Shown here: piece after piece, positions 54,424 through 62,557 of the stretch
How the letters are laid out: the number at the start of each line of letters is the position of its first letter
Numbering within the stretch: the stretch's first letter is position 1
Source: Halarsenatibacter sp964462585
GTDB taxonomy: Bacteria > Bacillota > Halanaerobiia > Halanaerobiales > Halarsenatibacteraceae
Direction of reading: 5' to 3'
NCBI GenBank assembly: GCA_964462585.1
Contig: CAYXAK010000001.1
Coordinates: forward strand, 74,197 to 138,196
Length of the DNA stretch: 64,000 nucleotides
Made by a program: the position numbers and the translations under genes
The notes under the pieces: model-generated
Database searches by the model: none
What the model was told of the DNA's origin: nothing
Seen by the model: only the letters and a program-made list of their open reading frames with translations

Positions 54424-54855
54424 TTATAGATCCTGCCAGAGAAAATACACAAGTCCCAGACAGCCTATCACAATTATCATATCCGCAAAATTGAACACCG
54501 GCCAGAAACGGAGGTTGATAAAGTCGATCACATAACCATAGCGCAATCTGTCCAGAAAATTGCCCACAGCTCCGGCCAGTATAAATATCAGAAAAAACCT
54601 GGTCCCGGCATGTGTTGGTATATATCTATAATATATAATTACCAGCAGGATTATGACAGCCAGCTGGATAAAGAGAAGCAGTGCTCTTCTGCCAGAAAAT
54701 ATACCCAGAGCGGCTCCGGTATTCCTGACATAGGTTACCTCCATGATTTTCCCGATAAGTGGAAAACTCTCACCGGGGACCATATAGCGATCGACTGCAT
54801 ACTTGCTGCTCTGATCTATGAGGATTAAAACAAAAAAAATAATATAGTATTTCAT
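54424..54855 (-). CDS. lspA: Lipoprotein signal peptidase
   Basis: Cleaves prolipoprotein signal peptides after diacylglyceryl transfer. The 143 residues have four transmembrane segments, NTGAALGIF, and the paired catalytic Asp residues in GAVGNFLDRLRYGYVIDFI and FNFADMII. The local substrate could include the lipoprotein encoded three genes upstream (lipobox ending at Cys). Confidence 0.96.
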   Translation of the reverse strand: MKYYIIFFVLILIDQSSKYAVDRYMVPGESFPLIGKIMEVTYVRNTGAALGIFSGRRALLLFIQLAVIILLVIIYYRYIPTHAGTRFFLIFILAGAVGNFLDRLRYGYVIDFINLRFWPVFNFADMIIVIGCLGLVYFLWQDL

Positions 54856-54920
54856 TACTCCGGCTGATCATCCTCCTGATTTATCACGCTGTCAGAGGTG
54901 AAATTCTGACCCTATACCTA

Positions 54921-55235
54921 TCAAAGATGGGTTTGAATAACCTGAATAAGCCGGGCCAGAAATTCTCCGATTACAGGTATATTTGCTTCGGCCATGCGAA
55001 TCAGCACAAGTAGAAAGATCGCTCCTAAAAAAGTTATCCCCACCGCAATCCCCAGACCCCTAACAAGCCCGGCCAGGAAATTGAACAGGATCATCTTGCG
55101 CGGGGATTTTATGAATTTAATATAATCGGCCACGGTAAATTTCTGGACATCATCTGAGATCTCCTCTATCTTTTCCAGCAGCTTTGCATTGGAAGGTTCT
55201 GTCTGAGATGGTTCTTCACCACCACTCTCAGTCAT
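54921..55235 (-). CDS. DUF5665-like small membrane protein
   Basis: 104 residues: an acidic N-terminal region, then VADYIKFIKSPRKMILFNFLAGLVRGLGIAVGITFL-type segment with one long hydrophobic stretch (about 60-83) and an amphipathic C-terminal helix. This resembles the DUF5665 family found near lspA in anaerobic Firmicutes; function unknown. ATG overlaps the upstream stop (ATGACTGA), so it is coupled to the DUF2007-like gene. Confidence 0.75.
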   Translation of the reverse strand: MTESGGEEPSQTEPSNAKLLEKIEEISDDVQKFTVADYIKFIKSPRKMILFNFLAGLVRGLGIAVGITFLGAIFLLVLIRMAEANIPVIGEFLARLIQVIQTHL

Positions 55236-55473
55236 CAAATTCTTCTCCTTTCTTCAGGTCCAGATAGATTTTTTCAATTTTATCCTGATATCTGGCCGGT
55301 GCGGATAGATATCCCCAGCCATACTGAAACTGAAACAGGCCATCATAAGCCTTATCGAAGTGGCTTTTGACCCTGTGGGGAATTTCTTCCTTCTCCAGTT
55401 CAGCAGAGAGCAGCCCGGCCTCAAATTCATTGTCAAGCTCCAGTATTTTCACAAACTCTTCCTCTTCCCTCAT
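55228..55473 (-). CDS. DUF2007-like small protein
   Basis: 81 residues with VKILELDNEFEAGLLSAELEKEEIPHRVKSH and YGWGYLSAP, the layout of putative signal-transducing DUF2007 proteins (ferredoxin-like fold, no known enzyme activity). Very acidic. Between the lipoprotein and DUF5665 genes, about 30 bases after the former. Assignment from pattern; function unknown. Confidence 0.65.
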   Translation of the reverse strand: MREEEEFVKILELDNEFEAGLLSAELEKEEIPHRVKSHFDKAYDGLFQFQYGWGYLSAPARYQDKIEKIYLDLKKGEEFDD

Positions 55474-55502
55474 GGCTTACCTCCCGGACTATTTTCTTGG
55501 CG

Positions 55503-56669
55503 CTAAATTTCTGCAGAGACTCCGGGCAGAATTATAATACCATCGTATATCTCCCCGGGAACTGCTTCCACCTGCTGATAATGCAGGTCGAATGTCACCT
55601 CATTTGATATAAAATCTTCAGCAAAATTGACAAACACAGGCTCATCCTCTCCCAGAATCTCTGAAGCAGAACTTATAATCTCATCTTCAGGGGGGTCTGT
55701 TAAGATATCCACACTCTCAATATCCCCCTCCCGGGTTCTGATCTGGCCCTGGAGAGGCATGACTATGAAATTATAGGAAGCTTTCTGGGATATGGGATGG
55801 TTGCTGGAGATGAATTCGCCCAGCCATTCCTTCTCAGTGCCAAAATGGTGCTTTTTCTGTACATGGTTGAATCCATAGTTGAAGAGAACTTCTCTGTTCT
55901 CATTCAGGTTCCAGCTGGCTATCCCCTTCAACACCTCTTCTCTCAGCTTGTGTGCTCGGGTATAATCTGTCTGCCATTTCTCCCTGGGCTCACGGCTGTC
56001 GAGTTCAACTTCTATCATACGAATTACTCGCTCATTCCAGTCTCTCTCCCAGGCCCCCTGCAGCTCTTCCTCCTCCTGCAGCTCTTCTCTGTAATTATAC
56101 ATCACACGTTCTCTATCAGAGGCAGATCGAAGTTGATTGAGAAAATGGTTGAGTGATCCTCTATTCTCGATATGACGTCTCATGAACTGGAGTGAAGAGA
56201 GAAACTGATCATGCTGAAAGTTTATATCACCACTTCTCACAATCAGTTCTTCTTCGGCATCACGCCCCTGATTGTATTTCCGGATTTCCTGCAAAAACGA
56301 GCGCCTGTTCTCGATAATTTCCTGCAGAAATACTCCATCATCGAGCTCTCCCCTGACATAGTCCTCTAGAATCCAGCTGTAAGCATGTCTGCTGTCAAGT
56401 ATTACGACATCCAGCTCATCCTCCTGGTGTAATTCAACTACCAGTTTGGCCAGCAACCTCTGGTGCTCCTGTGAGGAATGGAGTTCACCTGCTGCAATTG
56501 CCTTTTTATCCTGGAGCTCTGTCATAAGCTCCTGAGGGATATCATCTTTTACAAATACAGCTGAATTTTTCTCTACTGCATCTTCATCCAGGCCACCACA
56601 GGCTGAGGCTGTCATCAAAATTAAAACCAGTAGAAATGCCAGGGAAATTCGTTTAAGGACAGTTATCAC
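55503..56669 (-). CDS. Predicted lipoprotein with EreA/ChaN-like domain
   Basis: 388 residues with a signal peptide and lipobox (LMTASAC, Cys at 24 from the GTG start used here), so it should be lipid-anchored outside the inner membrane. The mature part begins with AAGELHSSQEHQRLLAKLVVEL and VVILDSRHAYSWILEDYVRGE, a pattern like the GE-x-H and acidic sites of erythromycin-esterase and ChaN (TIKI superfamily) proteins; a later GFNHVQKKHHFG could supply further His ligands. Function is unknown. GTG chosen with GGAGG 5 bases upstream. It lies between divIVA and small membrane proteins, an unusual place for such a gene. Confidence 0.6.
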   Translation of the reverse strand: MITVLKRISLAFLLVLILMTASACGGLDEDAVEKNSAVFVKDDIPQELMTELQDKKAIAAGELHSSQEHQRLLAKLVVELHQEDELDVVILDSRHAYSWILEDYVRGELDDGVFLQEIIENRRSFLQEIRKYNQGRDAEEELIVRSGDINFQHDQFLSSLQFMRRHIENRGSLNHFLNQLRSASDRERVMYNYREELQEEEELQGAWERDWNERVIRMIEVELDSREPREKWQTDYTRAHKLREEVLKGIASWNLNENREVLFNYGFNHVQKKHHFGTEKEWLGEFISSNHPISQKASYNFIVMPLQGQIRTREGDIESVDILTDPPEDEIISSASEILGEDEPVFVNFAEDFISNEVTFDLHYQQVEAVPGEIYDGIIILPGVSAEI

Positions 56670-56688
56670 AGCCACCTCCGCAAACTGA

Positions 56689-57453
56689 TTATTCGTTTAT
56701 TATGGTCTCATCAAGATCATGTTCCGGGTTTTCCCCATCCCTTTTCTCTTTATCTATTTCATCTTCATCTTTATTTTCTCCGGCATCTGCCTCTCCAGTC
56801 TGCTCGATATTTTCTTCACCGGATTCAGCTTCCAGATCTTCAGGGCCGGCAAAGGTTTCATCGGCAAGTTCGTCCATCTCCCTGGTGAGCTCCTCTATCT
56901 CATCGCCTCTATCTCTGATTATAGTTTCCTCTAAATCCTCTATATCCGGTATTTCCTCACTGTCCTCCTCCAGTATTTCCAGATAATTTTCCAGCATCGT
57001 TCTAAATCTGCGCTTGAACTGTTCTTTCTGATCTCTGATCTTCTCAATCTGATCGAGCTCAGACTGAATTTCCTCGCGGGCTTCTCTTCTCAGGCTCTTG
57101 ATCTTCTCCTTCTCCTCTTTAATTTCCTCATAAGCTTCCTGTTTTATCCTCTCGGCTTCCAGCTCGGCTTCTTTGATGATATTATCAGCTTCTTTTCTGG
57201 CCTGCTTAGTCTGCCGCCTTGCTGTTTCCTGGATGCTGTCAAGTGTTTCCTCCAGCTGTTCTTTGATATTTTCGTAATTGGACAGTTTCTCTTCCAGCTT
57301 TTCCACCTCGTCCTCGAGGGAACTGTAATCCTTGAGCAGCCTTTCATAGGCCAGACCGACCTCGTCCAGAAATTCATCGACCTGTTCCTTATTATAGCCA
57401 AAAGTGGAGTTTTTAAATTCTTTATTATAGATATCAAGGGGTGAAAACTTCAA
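56689..57453 (-). CDS. divIVA: DivIVA-domain cell division protein
   Basis: Polar/septal scaffold that binds curved membrane. 254 residues: the conserved N-terminus SPLDIYNKEFKNSTFGYNKEQVDEFLDEV is the membrane-binding DivIVA domain, followed by a long coiled-coil (about 35-160) and an unusually acidic, low-complexity tail (160-254). TTG start behind GGAGGG. It follows ylmH by 13 bases as in Bacillus. Confidence 0.93.
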   Translation of the reverse strand: MKFSPLDIYNKEFKNSTFGYNKEQVDEFLDEVGLAYERLLKDYSSLEDEVEKLEEKLSNYENIKEQLEETLDSIQETARRQTKQARKEADNIIKEAELEAERIKQEAYEEIKEEKEKIKSLRREAREEIQSELDQIEKIRDQKEQFKRRFRTMLENYLEILEEDSEEIPDIEDLEETIIRDRGDEIEELTREMDELADETFAGPEDLEAESGEENIEQTGEADAGENKDEDEIDKEKRDGENPEHDLDETIINE

Positions 57454-57466
57454 AATATCCCTCCTG

Positions 57467-58255
57467 TTAAGTTATTCTCTCCAGTATCAATTTAATTCTG
57501 CCGGAGTTCGAGATGCCGGTCCTCTCAGCAACTTTTAATCTTCCCCTGCCCCTGTAGGAAATCAGATCACCTATCTCGATTTCCGCAGCAGGATTGTCAG
57601 CCTTTCTCCAGTTCAATTTTATCCTGCCTTCTTCTATAGCCTGTTTGCTTCTGCTGCGAGAATCGCCAAAACCCGCACTTAAAATAGCATCGAGCCGGAG
57701 CGAAGCCACGGTTGATCTGATTTCCTTGCGATGTTTTTCCTCGAATATTATATCCCCACAGTCCATCTCTTCGATCTCTACCGGCACCTCGTTGACTCTG
57801 TCCAGATTAAGACAAATTTCATCTTTGATATCGGGATCCACAACAACCTGGGCCATATTCTCATGTATGAAGATATCTCCGATCAGCTCTCTTTTGATTC
57901 CAAGCCCTAAAACTGCTCCCAAAAAATCGCTGTGACTGACACTGACAAAATCAAAGTTGCCGGATATTTTGAGACAGATAAGGGGGACTTCCTGATGTTC
58001 GGGGAATAAAAAATCAGGAAAAACTGTTATTCTTTCCCTCTCCGCAGCCGGGTGGCCTCCCGATGATATATAATTAACTCCATAAAGCTGAGAGATTATC
58101 TCCACTGTGATCTCCTGCTCTCTGGGATTGAGAAAGCTGGTGGAACGAACATTATTTCTTTCCTGTACTTCTTCAGCGATATCAAGTATTCTCTCCCCCA
58201 GCTTCATATCTTCCTCATCATGTAAAAAGGACAGTATCTCACTATTATCTGTCAA
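57467..58255 (-). CDS. ylmH: YlmH-family S4-domain RNA-binding protein
   Basis: 262 residues: an N-terminal part with FLNPREQEI and YISSGGHPAAERERI, a middle FVSVSHSDFLGAVLGLGIKRELIGDI segment diagnostic of YlmH, and a C-terminal S4 domain (RLDAILSAGFGDSRSRSKQAIEEGRIKLN). YlmH can bind ribosomes carrying stalled chains and take part in quality control in B. subtilis. RqcH, a partner pathway, is in the same window. TTG start behind GGGGGT. Confidence 0.92.
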   Translation of the reverse strand: MTDNSEILSFLHDEEDMKLGERILDIAEEVQERNNVRSTSFLNPREQEITVEIISQLYGVNYISSGGHPAAERERITVFPDFLFPEHQEVPLICLKISGNFDFVSVSHSDFLGAVLGLGIKRELIGDIFIHENMAQVVVDPDIKDEICLNLDRVNEVPVEIEEMDCGDIIFEEKHRKEIRSTVASLRLDAILSAGFGDSRSRSKQAIEEGRIKLNWRKADNPAAEIEIGDLISYRGRGRLKVAERTGISNSGRIKLILERIT

Positions 58256-58290
58256 GCTAAATACCCCCGCTGATCAAATTAAATGGCGGA

Positions 58291-58575
58291 TCATAACATA
58301 AATGAAGTCAGGATGTTCAAAATAATATTTCTGACCAGGCTCAAGAGCAGAAAAGCCACTATAGGCGAAAAGTCAATCCCCATGCCGGAAGTGGGAAGAA
58401 CCTGTCTGATGGGTCGCAGAATGGGTTCTGTAATGCTGTAGACAAAAGTGATAAAACCCCTCCAGCGGGAATTATAGGGTATACCCCTGCCCACCCATGA
58501 TAGTATAACCCTTATCAGCAAAAGCAGATACAGTATATTAAAAAATACATCGACAGATCTGTAGATCAAAGCCAA
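58291..58575 (-). CDS. YggT family membrane protein
   Basis: 94 residues with two hydrophobic segments (about 8-28 and 65-90) flanking SITEPILRPIRQVLP, the YggT family signature. Conserved member of the ylm division cluster; suggested roles in division or osmotic tolerance, no defined activity. TTG start behind GGAGGT. Confidence 0.92.
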   Translation of the reverse strand: MALIYRSVDVFFNILYLLLLIRVILSWVGRGIPYNSRWRGFITFVYSITEPILRPIRQVLPTSGMGIDFSPIVAFLLLSLVRNIILNILTSFML

Positions 58576-58590
58576 TTTTACGACCTCCAG

Positions 58591-59019
58591 TTACTCGTTA
58601 ATAAATTCTCCTTTGATGGCATTTTCGATAGCCCTGGCATCGACATCCATTCCCGGTGGTGTAAATATAAAAACTTCAGTTCCAAGCTTCTGGGTGCTTC
58701 CATTGAGGGCATAAACTGAACCGCTGAGAAAATCTATCAGCCGTCTGGCCAGTGTCTTATCCCGCTTCTCCAGATTTAGTATTACAGCTCTGGAATTTTT
58801 GAGGTCATCGACAATTTCTCTGACACCTTCAAATGAATCAGGATTATGCACCACCAGCTGGACATCTTCAGTCCTGCTGAGGTTGATGACCCTGCCATCT
58901 TCATCCTGGTTTTCACCAGCCTGCAAATCAGAGGCTTCTGGCCCGACATTTTCCTCGTTTTCGCTATTCTCAAAGCCGAAAAACTCCATTATGCTGCTCC
59001 AGTAACTCTGATCACTCAT
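58591..59019 (-). CDS. sepF: Cell division protein SepF
   Basis: Membrane-associated FtsZ anchor and ring organiser. 142 residues: an amphipathic N-terminus (SSIMEFFGF), an acidic linker, and the SepF core DLKNSRAVILNLEKRDKTLARRLIDFLSGSVYAL, ending in a beta-rich region with EVFIFTPPGMDV. ATG behind GGCGGGTG; an in-frame GTG three codons earlier overlaps that site. FtsA and FtsZ genes are nearby. Confidence 0.94.
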   Translation of the reverse strand: MSDQSYWSSIMEFFGFENSENEENVGPEASDLQAGENQDEDGRVINLSRTEDVQLVVHNPDSFEGVREIVDDLKNSRAVILNLEKRDKTLARRLIDFLSGSVYALNGSTQKLGTEVFIFTPPGMDVDARAIENAIKGEFINE

Positions 59020-59055
59020 TTTTATCACCCGCCTTTAAATTGATAGTGGATCTGC

Positions 59056-59763
59056 TCAATAATTCCTGGGGCCGAATAGAGCCCTTCCCAGTCTTATCAT
59101 TGTGGCACCTTCCTCTATTGCCACTTCGTAATCATTTGTCATTCCCATGGAGAGCTCGGGCAGCTCAAAACCCTCAGACCTGGCTTCTTGCTGCAGCTCA
59201 ACAAGCTCTTTAAAGTGAGGTCTGGCCTTTTCGCTGTCCTCATAATAGGGAACGAGAGTCATAAGTCCGGCAAACTTCAGATTATCGAACTGATCGCTCT
59301 TCTGCAGAAATGGCAGAAGCTCCTCAGGCATAAAGCCAAATTTATTCTCATCCCTGGCCACATTCACCTGGATGAGAACCGGAATATCTCTATCATTTTT
59401 TCTGGCCCTCTTATCTATCTCTCGGGCCAGCCTCTGACTATCGAGAGAGTGAATAAGGGTGCAGTTATTCATTCTGGCCAGATATTTCACCTTGTTGCGC
59501 TGCAGATGTCCGACAAAATGCCAGTCTATCTCTCCTGGTTTTTCTTCCTCTTTGTCCAGCAATTCCTGCACCCTGCTCTCACCACAGGCGTAAACTCCCA
59601 GTTCCCTTACAATCTGGATTTTTTCCAGTGGCTGCTCCTTTCCCACCGCCACAAGCTTAATCTCTTGAGGGTCACGTCCAGCCCTGGCGGCTGCCCGAGA
59701 AATATTTTCTCTAATCTCATTATATCTCCTTGAAATTTCCTTCTTTGCATCTTCTTCAGTCAT
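59056..59763 (-). CDS. YggS/PLPBP family PLP-homeostasis protein
   Basis: Pyridoxal-phosphate-binding protein regulating vitamin B6 and amino acid balance. About 235 residues with the PLP Lys in LVAVGKEQPLEKI, HFVGHLQRNKVKYL, and the C-terminal GMTNDYEVAIEEGATMIRLGRALFG. The start at MTEEDAKKEI lies 12 bases after GGAGGG, a long spacing; a longer ATG reading eight codons upstream is possible. Part of the ylm cluster upstream of sepF. Confidence 0.92.
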   Translation of the reverse strand: MTEEDAKKEISRRYNEIRENISRAAARAGRDPQEIKLVAVGKEQPLEKIQIVRELGVYACGESRVQELLDKEEEKPGEIDWHFVGHLQRNKVKYLARMNNCTLIHSLDSQRLAREIDKRARKNDRDIPVLIQVNVARDENKFGFMPEELLPFLQKSDQFDNLKFAGLMTLVPYYEDSEKARPHFKELVELQQEARSEGFELPELSMGMTNDYEVAIEEGATMIRLGRALFGPRNY

Positions 59764-59770
59764 TATGTGT

Positions 59771-60658
59771 TCATTCCCTCCTGCCATAATCTATAACTTC
59801 GGGATTAACAATTATCTGATCCCCGATATCGATACCTTCAACAATGGCACTCTCTCCATCACTGGCAATGACAGAAACCTCAACAAACCGAAATCTGCCG
59901 CCCTGTTCAACTCTCAAAACTCCTCTCGCTTCAGGCCGGGAGAAGATGGCATCCAGGGGAACTTTTATGCCTCTATGAATGCTTTTGATCAGGTCAACTT
60001 CCACCTCTCGCTTGTTGAGCCAGCGCTCCACAAATCCTCTGGTTTCGAGCAGCACGGGAAGATCATCTTCAGGCTCAAATATTCTCTTCACACCGGCGGA
60101 GATTTCAAGGTCAGTATTTGCCGGCTGCAGGAATACTTCCTCACCCTCATTCAGATTATCCTGCCAGCTGTCAGGTATAAAAAGCACCAGTTTCAATGAT
60201 CTATTATCGACAATTCTGTATAGTTCATCTCCGGGGGAGAGGCTGTGTCCTGAAACTAGATGAGAATAGTCGCTGGATTTTTCCTTTAACCCCTGCACCT
60301 CATCTTCTGTCAGATTCTCACTGCTCAATACCCCTTCAAGGCCATCAACAGCATAGCTCAATATCCCCGGCTTTCTGGCATAAATCGATATCTGCTCAGC
60401 TTCCGATGATATTTTAGCCACATTTTCACCGTAGCTGACTCTTTCACCTTCAGATCTCTGCAGTGAGATCTCACCCTCATGTGAGGAATAAAATACCTCT
60501 TCTTCTCGAATCACCATACCATATCCTTCTGTATCGACCACCAGCTCCCCATACGTGGTCATCTGCAGCTGCACGCGGTTATTGTGCCAGTACCAGATGA
60601 TCATCAATGAGATAAGCAAAGCTGCTATGATAAAAGATCTCTTCCTCATTTTCATCAC
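59771..60658 (-). CDS. HlyD-like membrane fusion (adaptor) protein
   Basis: 295 residues with an N-terminal transmembrane anchor (about 8-24) and a biotinyl-lipoyl/HlyD-type barrel (MVIREEEVFYSSHEGEIS, ARKPGILSYAVDGLE, KVPLDAIFSR, VEGIDIGDQIIVNPE). Such proteins normally bridge a pump to the outer envelope, but no transporter gene is adjacent. It overlaps the pgeF stop (GTG start) and the yggS region. A HlyD-like gene at this position is seen in some division clusters; the role is unknown. Confidence 0.8.
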   Translation of the reverse strand: MMKMRKRSFIIAALLISLMIIWYWHNNRVQLQMTTYGELVVDTEGYGMVIREEEVFYSSHEGEISLQRSEGERVSYGENVAKISSEAEQISIYARKPGILSYAVDGLEGVLSSENLTEDEVQGLKEKSSDYSHLVSGHSLSPGDELYRIVDNRSLKLVLFIPDSWQDNLNEGEEVFLQPANTDLEISAGVKRIFEPEDDLPVLLETRGFVERWLNKREVEVDLIKSIHRGIKVPLDAIFSRPEARGVLRVEQGGRFRFVEVSVIASDGESAIVEGIDIGDQIIVNPEVIDYGRRE

Positions 60659-61431
60659 ATTTCACTATCCTCACCGTTACCGGATATGAGAAGGCCGGCC
60701 ATCCTTCCCGCCTGCTCACCCTCCCGGCGATATGAATAAAGTTCGGGATGAGAATATGTACAGATATCGGAAATGTATATTCTCTCAGGACTGCAGCCGG
60801 CAGATATGAGCAGATAGTAATTGGCCCTCTTCAGATCGAGCCAGTATTTGCTGCTGTGAGAATGTGCAAGAAAAATGTCCTGCCTGTGATCCTCCATCAG
60901 TTCAGGCTGTCTGGACCAAAAAGCCATAAATACTTCTCTATCGACTTCATAATTTCTCTGGCTTATTGATGGGCCGATAGCCACATGAATATCTCCGGGT
61001 TTCAGGGAAAAGTGAGTCCGCAGATTGCGCAGAACATTTTTCACTATTCCCCGGCTTGTTCCCCGCCAGCCCGAATGGGCCAGGGCCCTAATTCCACTGC
61101 CGGGATGATAAAAATATACTGGAACACAGTCAGCGTATAAACACTGGGGAATCTGGTCTTTCCCGGAGGCTATTACGGCATCGGCCGGGATGGGAAATCT
61201 ACTCTGATAAACTCCCCGGTCTTTGATCATAAATACGGCCGAGCTGTGAACCTGTCTGGGCTGTATTATAGAACCGGCAGAGATATTTAAGTGTTTATAC
61301 AGGGAGTTCAGGAATTCATTCTCACAGCCATAACTGTCAGAGCGTCCGGACAGTATCGCCCTAACACCCAGGGCACCAAACTCCTCCGAATAAAAATAAT
61401 CGATGGATTCCGCCCGCTTTAAACTGAACAC
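60655..61431 (-). CDS. pgeF: Peptidoglycan editing factor / laccase-domain protein
   Basis: DUF152 (YfiH/YlmD) family; members remove wrongly incorporated residues from UDP-muropeptides or act on purine nucleosides. The 258 residues contain QPRQVHSSAVF, LYADCVPVYFYHP, LAHSGWRGTSRGIVKNVL and AIGPSISQRNYEVD, with metal-binding His and Cys. GTG start one base after the ftsZ stop. Precise activity not determined. Confidence 0.9.
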   Translation of the reverse strand: MFSLKRAESIDYFYSEEFGALGVRAILSGRSDSYGCENEFLNSLYKHLNISAGSIIQPRQVHSSAVFMIKDRGVYQSRFPIPADAVIASGKDQIPQCLYADCVPVYFYHPGSGIRALAHSGWRGTSRGIVKNVLRNLRTHFSLKPGDIHVAIGPSISQRNYEVDREVFMAFWSRQPELMEDHRQDIFLAHSHSSKYWLDLKRANYYLLISAGCSPERIYISDICTYSHPELYSYRREGEQAGRMAGLLISGNGEDSEM

Positions 61432-61432
61432 A

Positions 61433-62524
61433 TCAATCGCTGTTTTTCCTCAGAAAAGCGGGTACATCAAGATCATCTTCATCAAAGGAGTCAAGCTCAA
61501 CCTGGGAGGTCATTTCATCTTCTCCCTCAAGCTCTCTGCCCCTATCACCTGATGACTGCTGTGGTGTTCCTTCTTTGTCAAAACCGGTGGCGATTACTGT
61601 GACCATTACATCTTCTTCCATCTCCTCATCAATCACAGCTCCCAGTATTATATTGGCATCAGGATCGGAAACATCTTTGACGATCTTGGCGGAATCATAA
61701 GCTTCATGTATGCCCAGATCATCACCCCCGGTGATATTTAAAAGCACACCCTGTGCTCCGTCCACTGAAGCTTCCAGAAGAGGGGATTCAATGGCCTGCC
61801 GAGCAGCTTCCTCCGCTCTTTCCTCACCCCGGGCTCTGCCTATTCCCATTAACGCTGTTCCCGCATCCTTCATTATCGTCTTCACATCGCCGAAATCCAG
61901 ATTGATGATTCCGGTTATGGTGATCAGATCGGAGATTCCCTGCACACCCTGGCGCAGGACATTATCTGCTATTTTAAAGGCCTCCATCAGGCTGGTTTTC
62001 TTTTCCGCAACTTCCAGCAGTCTGTCATTGGGGATGACTATAAGTGTATCTACCTCTTCTTTTAGATCATGGATCCCCTCCAGAGCATTTTCCATCCTCT
62101 TTGTCCCCTCTACAGAGAAAGGCTTGGTGACCACACCCACGGTCAGAGCTCCCTGTTCTTTGGCCGCCTTTGCCACTATAGGCGAGGCTCCTGTGCCTGT
62201 ACCACCGCCCATACCTGCAGTTATAAAGACCATATCAGAACCTGATAGGGATTCAGCAATTTCATCTTTATTCTGCTCGGCGGCTTCCCGTCCCACAGCG
62301 GGGTCAGATCCAGCTCCCAGCCCCTGAGTTATCTGCTCACCTATTCTTATTGTCACACCGGCATTGGACTCCATCAGAACCTGTGCATCGGTATTGATGG
62401 CTATAAATTCAACACCATCAAGACCCTCTGAAATCATTCTATTGACGGCATTATTGCCGCCACCGCCAACACCAACAACCTTTATGTCGGCAAAATTCTC
62501 GGTTTCAGTGCCTATATCAAACAC
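61433..62524 (-). CDS. ftsZ: Cell division protein FtsZ
   Basis: Tubulin-like GTPase that forms the division ring. 363 residues with GVGGGGNNAVNRM, the GTP loop GGGTGTG at 106-112, NLDFGDVKTIM, a variable acidic linker and the C-terminal tail DDLDVPAFLRKNSD, the docking peptide for FtsA and SepF. GTG start behind GGGGGAG, 33 bases after ftsA. Confidence 0.98.
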   Translation of the reverse strand: MFDIGTETENFADIKVVGVGGGGNNAVNRMISEGLDGVEFIAINTDAQVLMESNAGVTIRIGEQITQGLGAGSDPAVGREAAEQNKDEIAESLSGSDMVFITAGMGGGTGTGASPIVAKAAKEQGALTVGVVTKPFSVEGTKRMENALEGIHDLKEEVDTLIVIPNDRLLEVAEKKTSLMEAFKIADNVLRQGVQGISDLITITGIINLDFGDVKTIMKDAGTALMGIGRARGEERAEEAARQAIESPLLEASVDGAQGVLLNITGGDDLGIHEAYDSAKIVKDVSDPDANIILGAVIDEEMEEDVMVTVIATGFDKEGTPQQSSGDRGRELEGEDEMTSQVELDSFDEDDLDVPAFLRKNSD

Positions 62525-62557
62525 TTTCTAACTCCCCCTCTCAAAATTAATTAACTT

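Noticed and set aside
61710..62327. Plus-strand open frame of 205 codons opposite ftsZ
   Set aside because: Its codons are the mirror of ftsZ; the translation is Ser/Pro-rich low complexity with no ribosome site. Shadow of a highly conserved gene.
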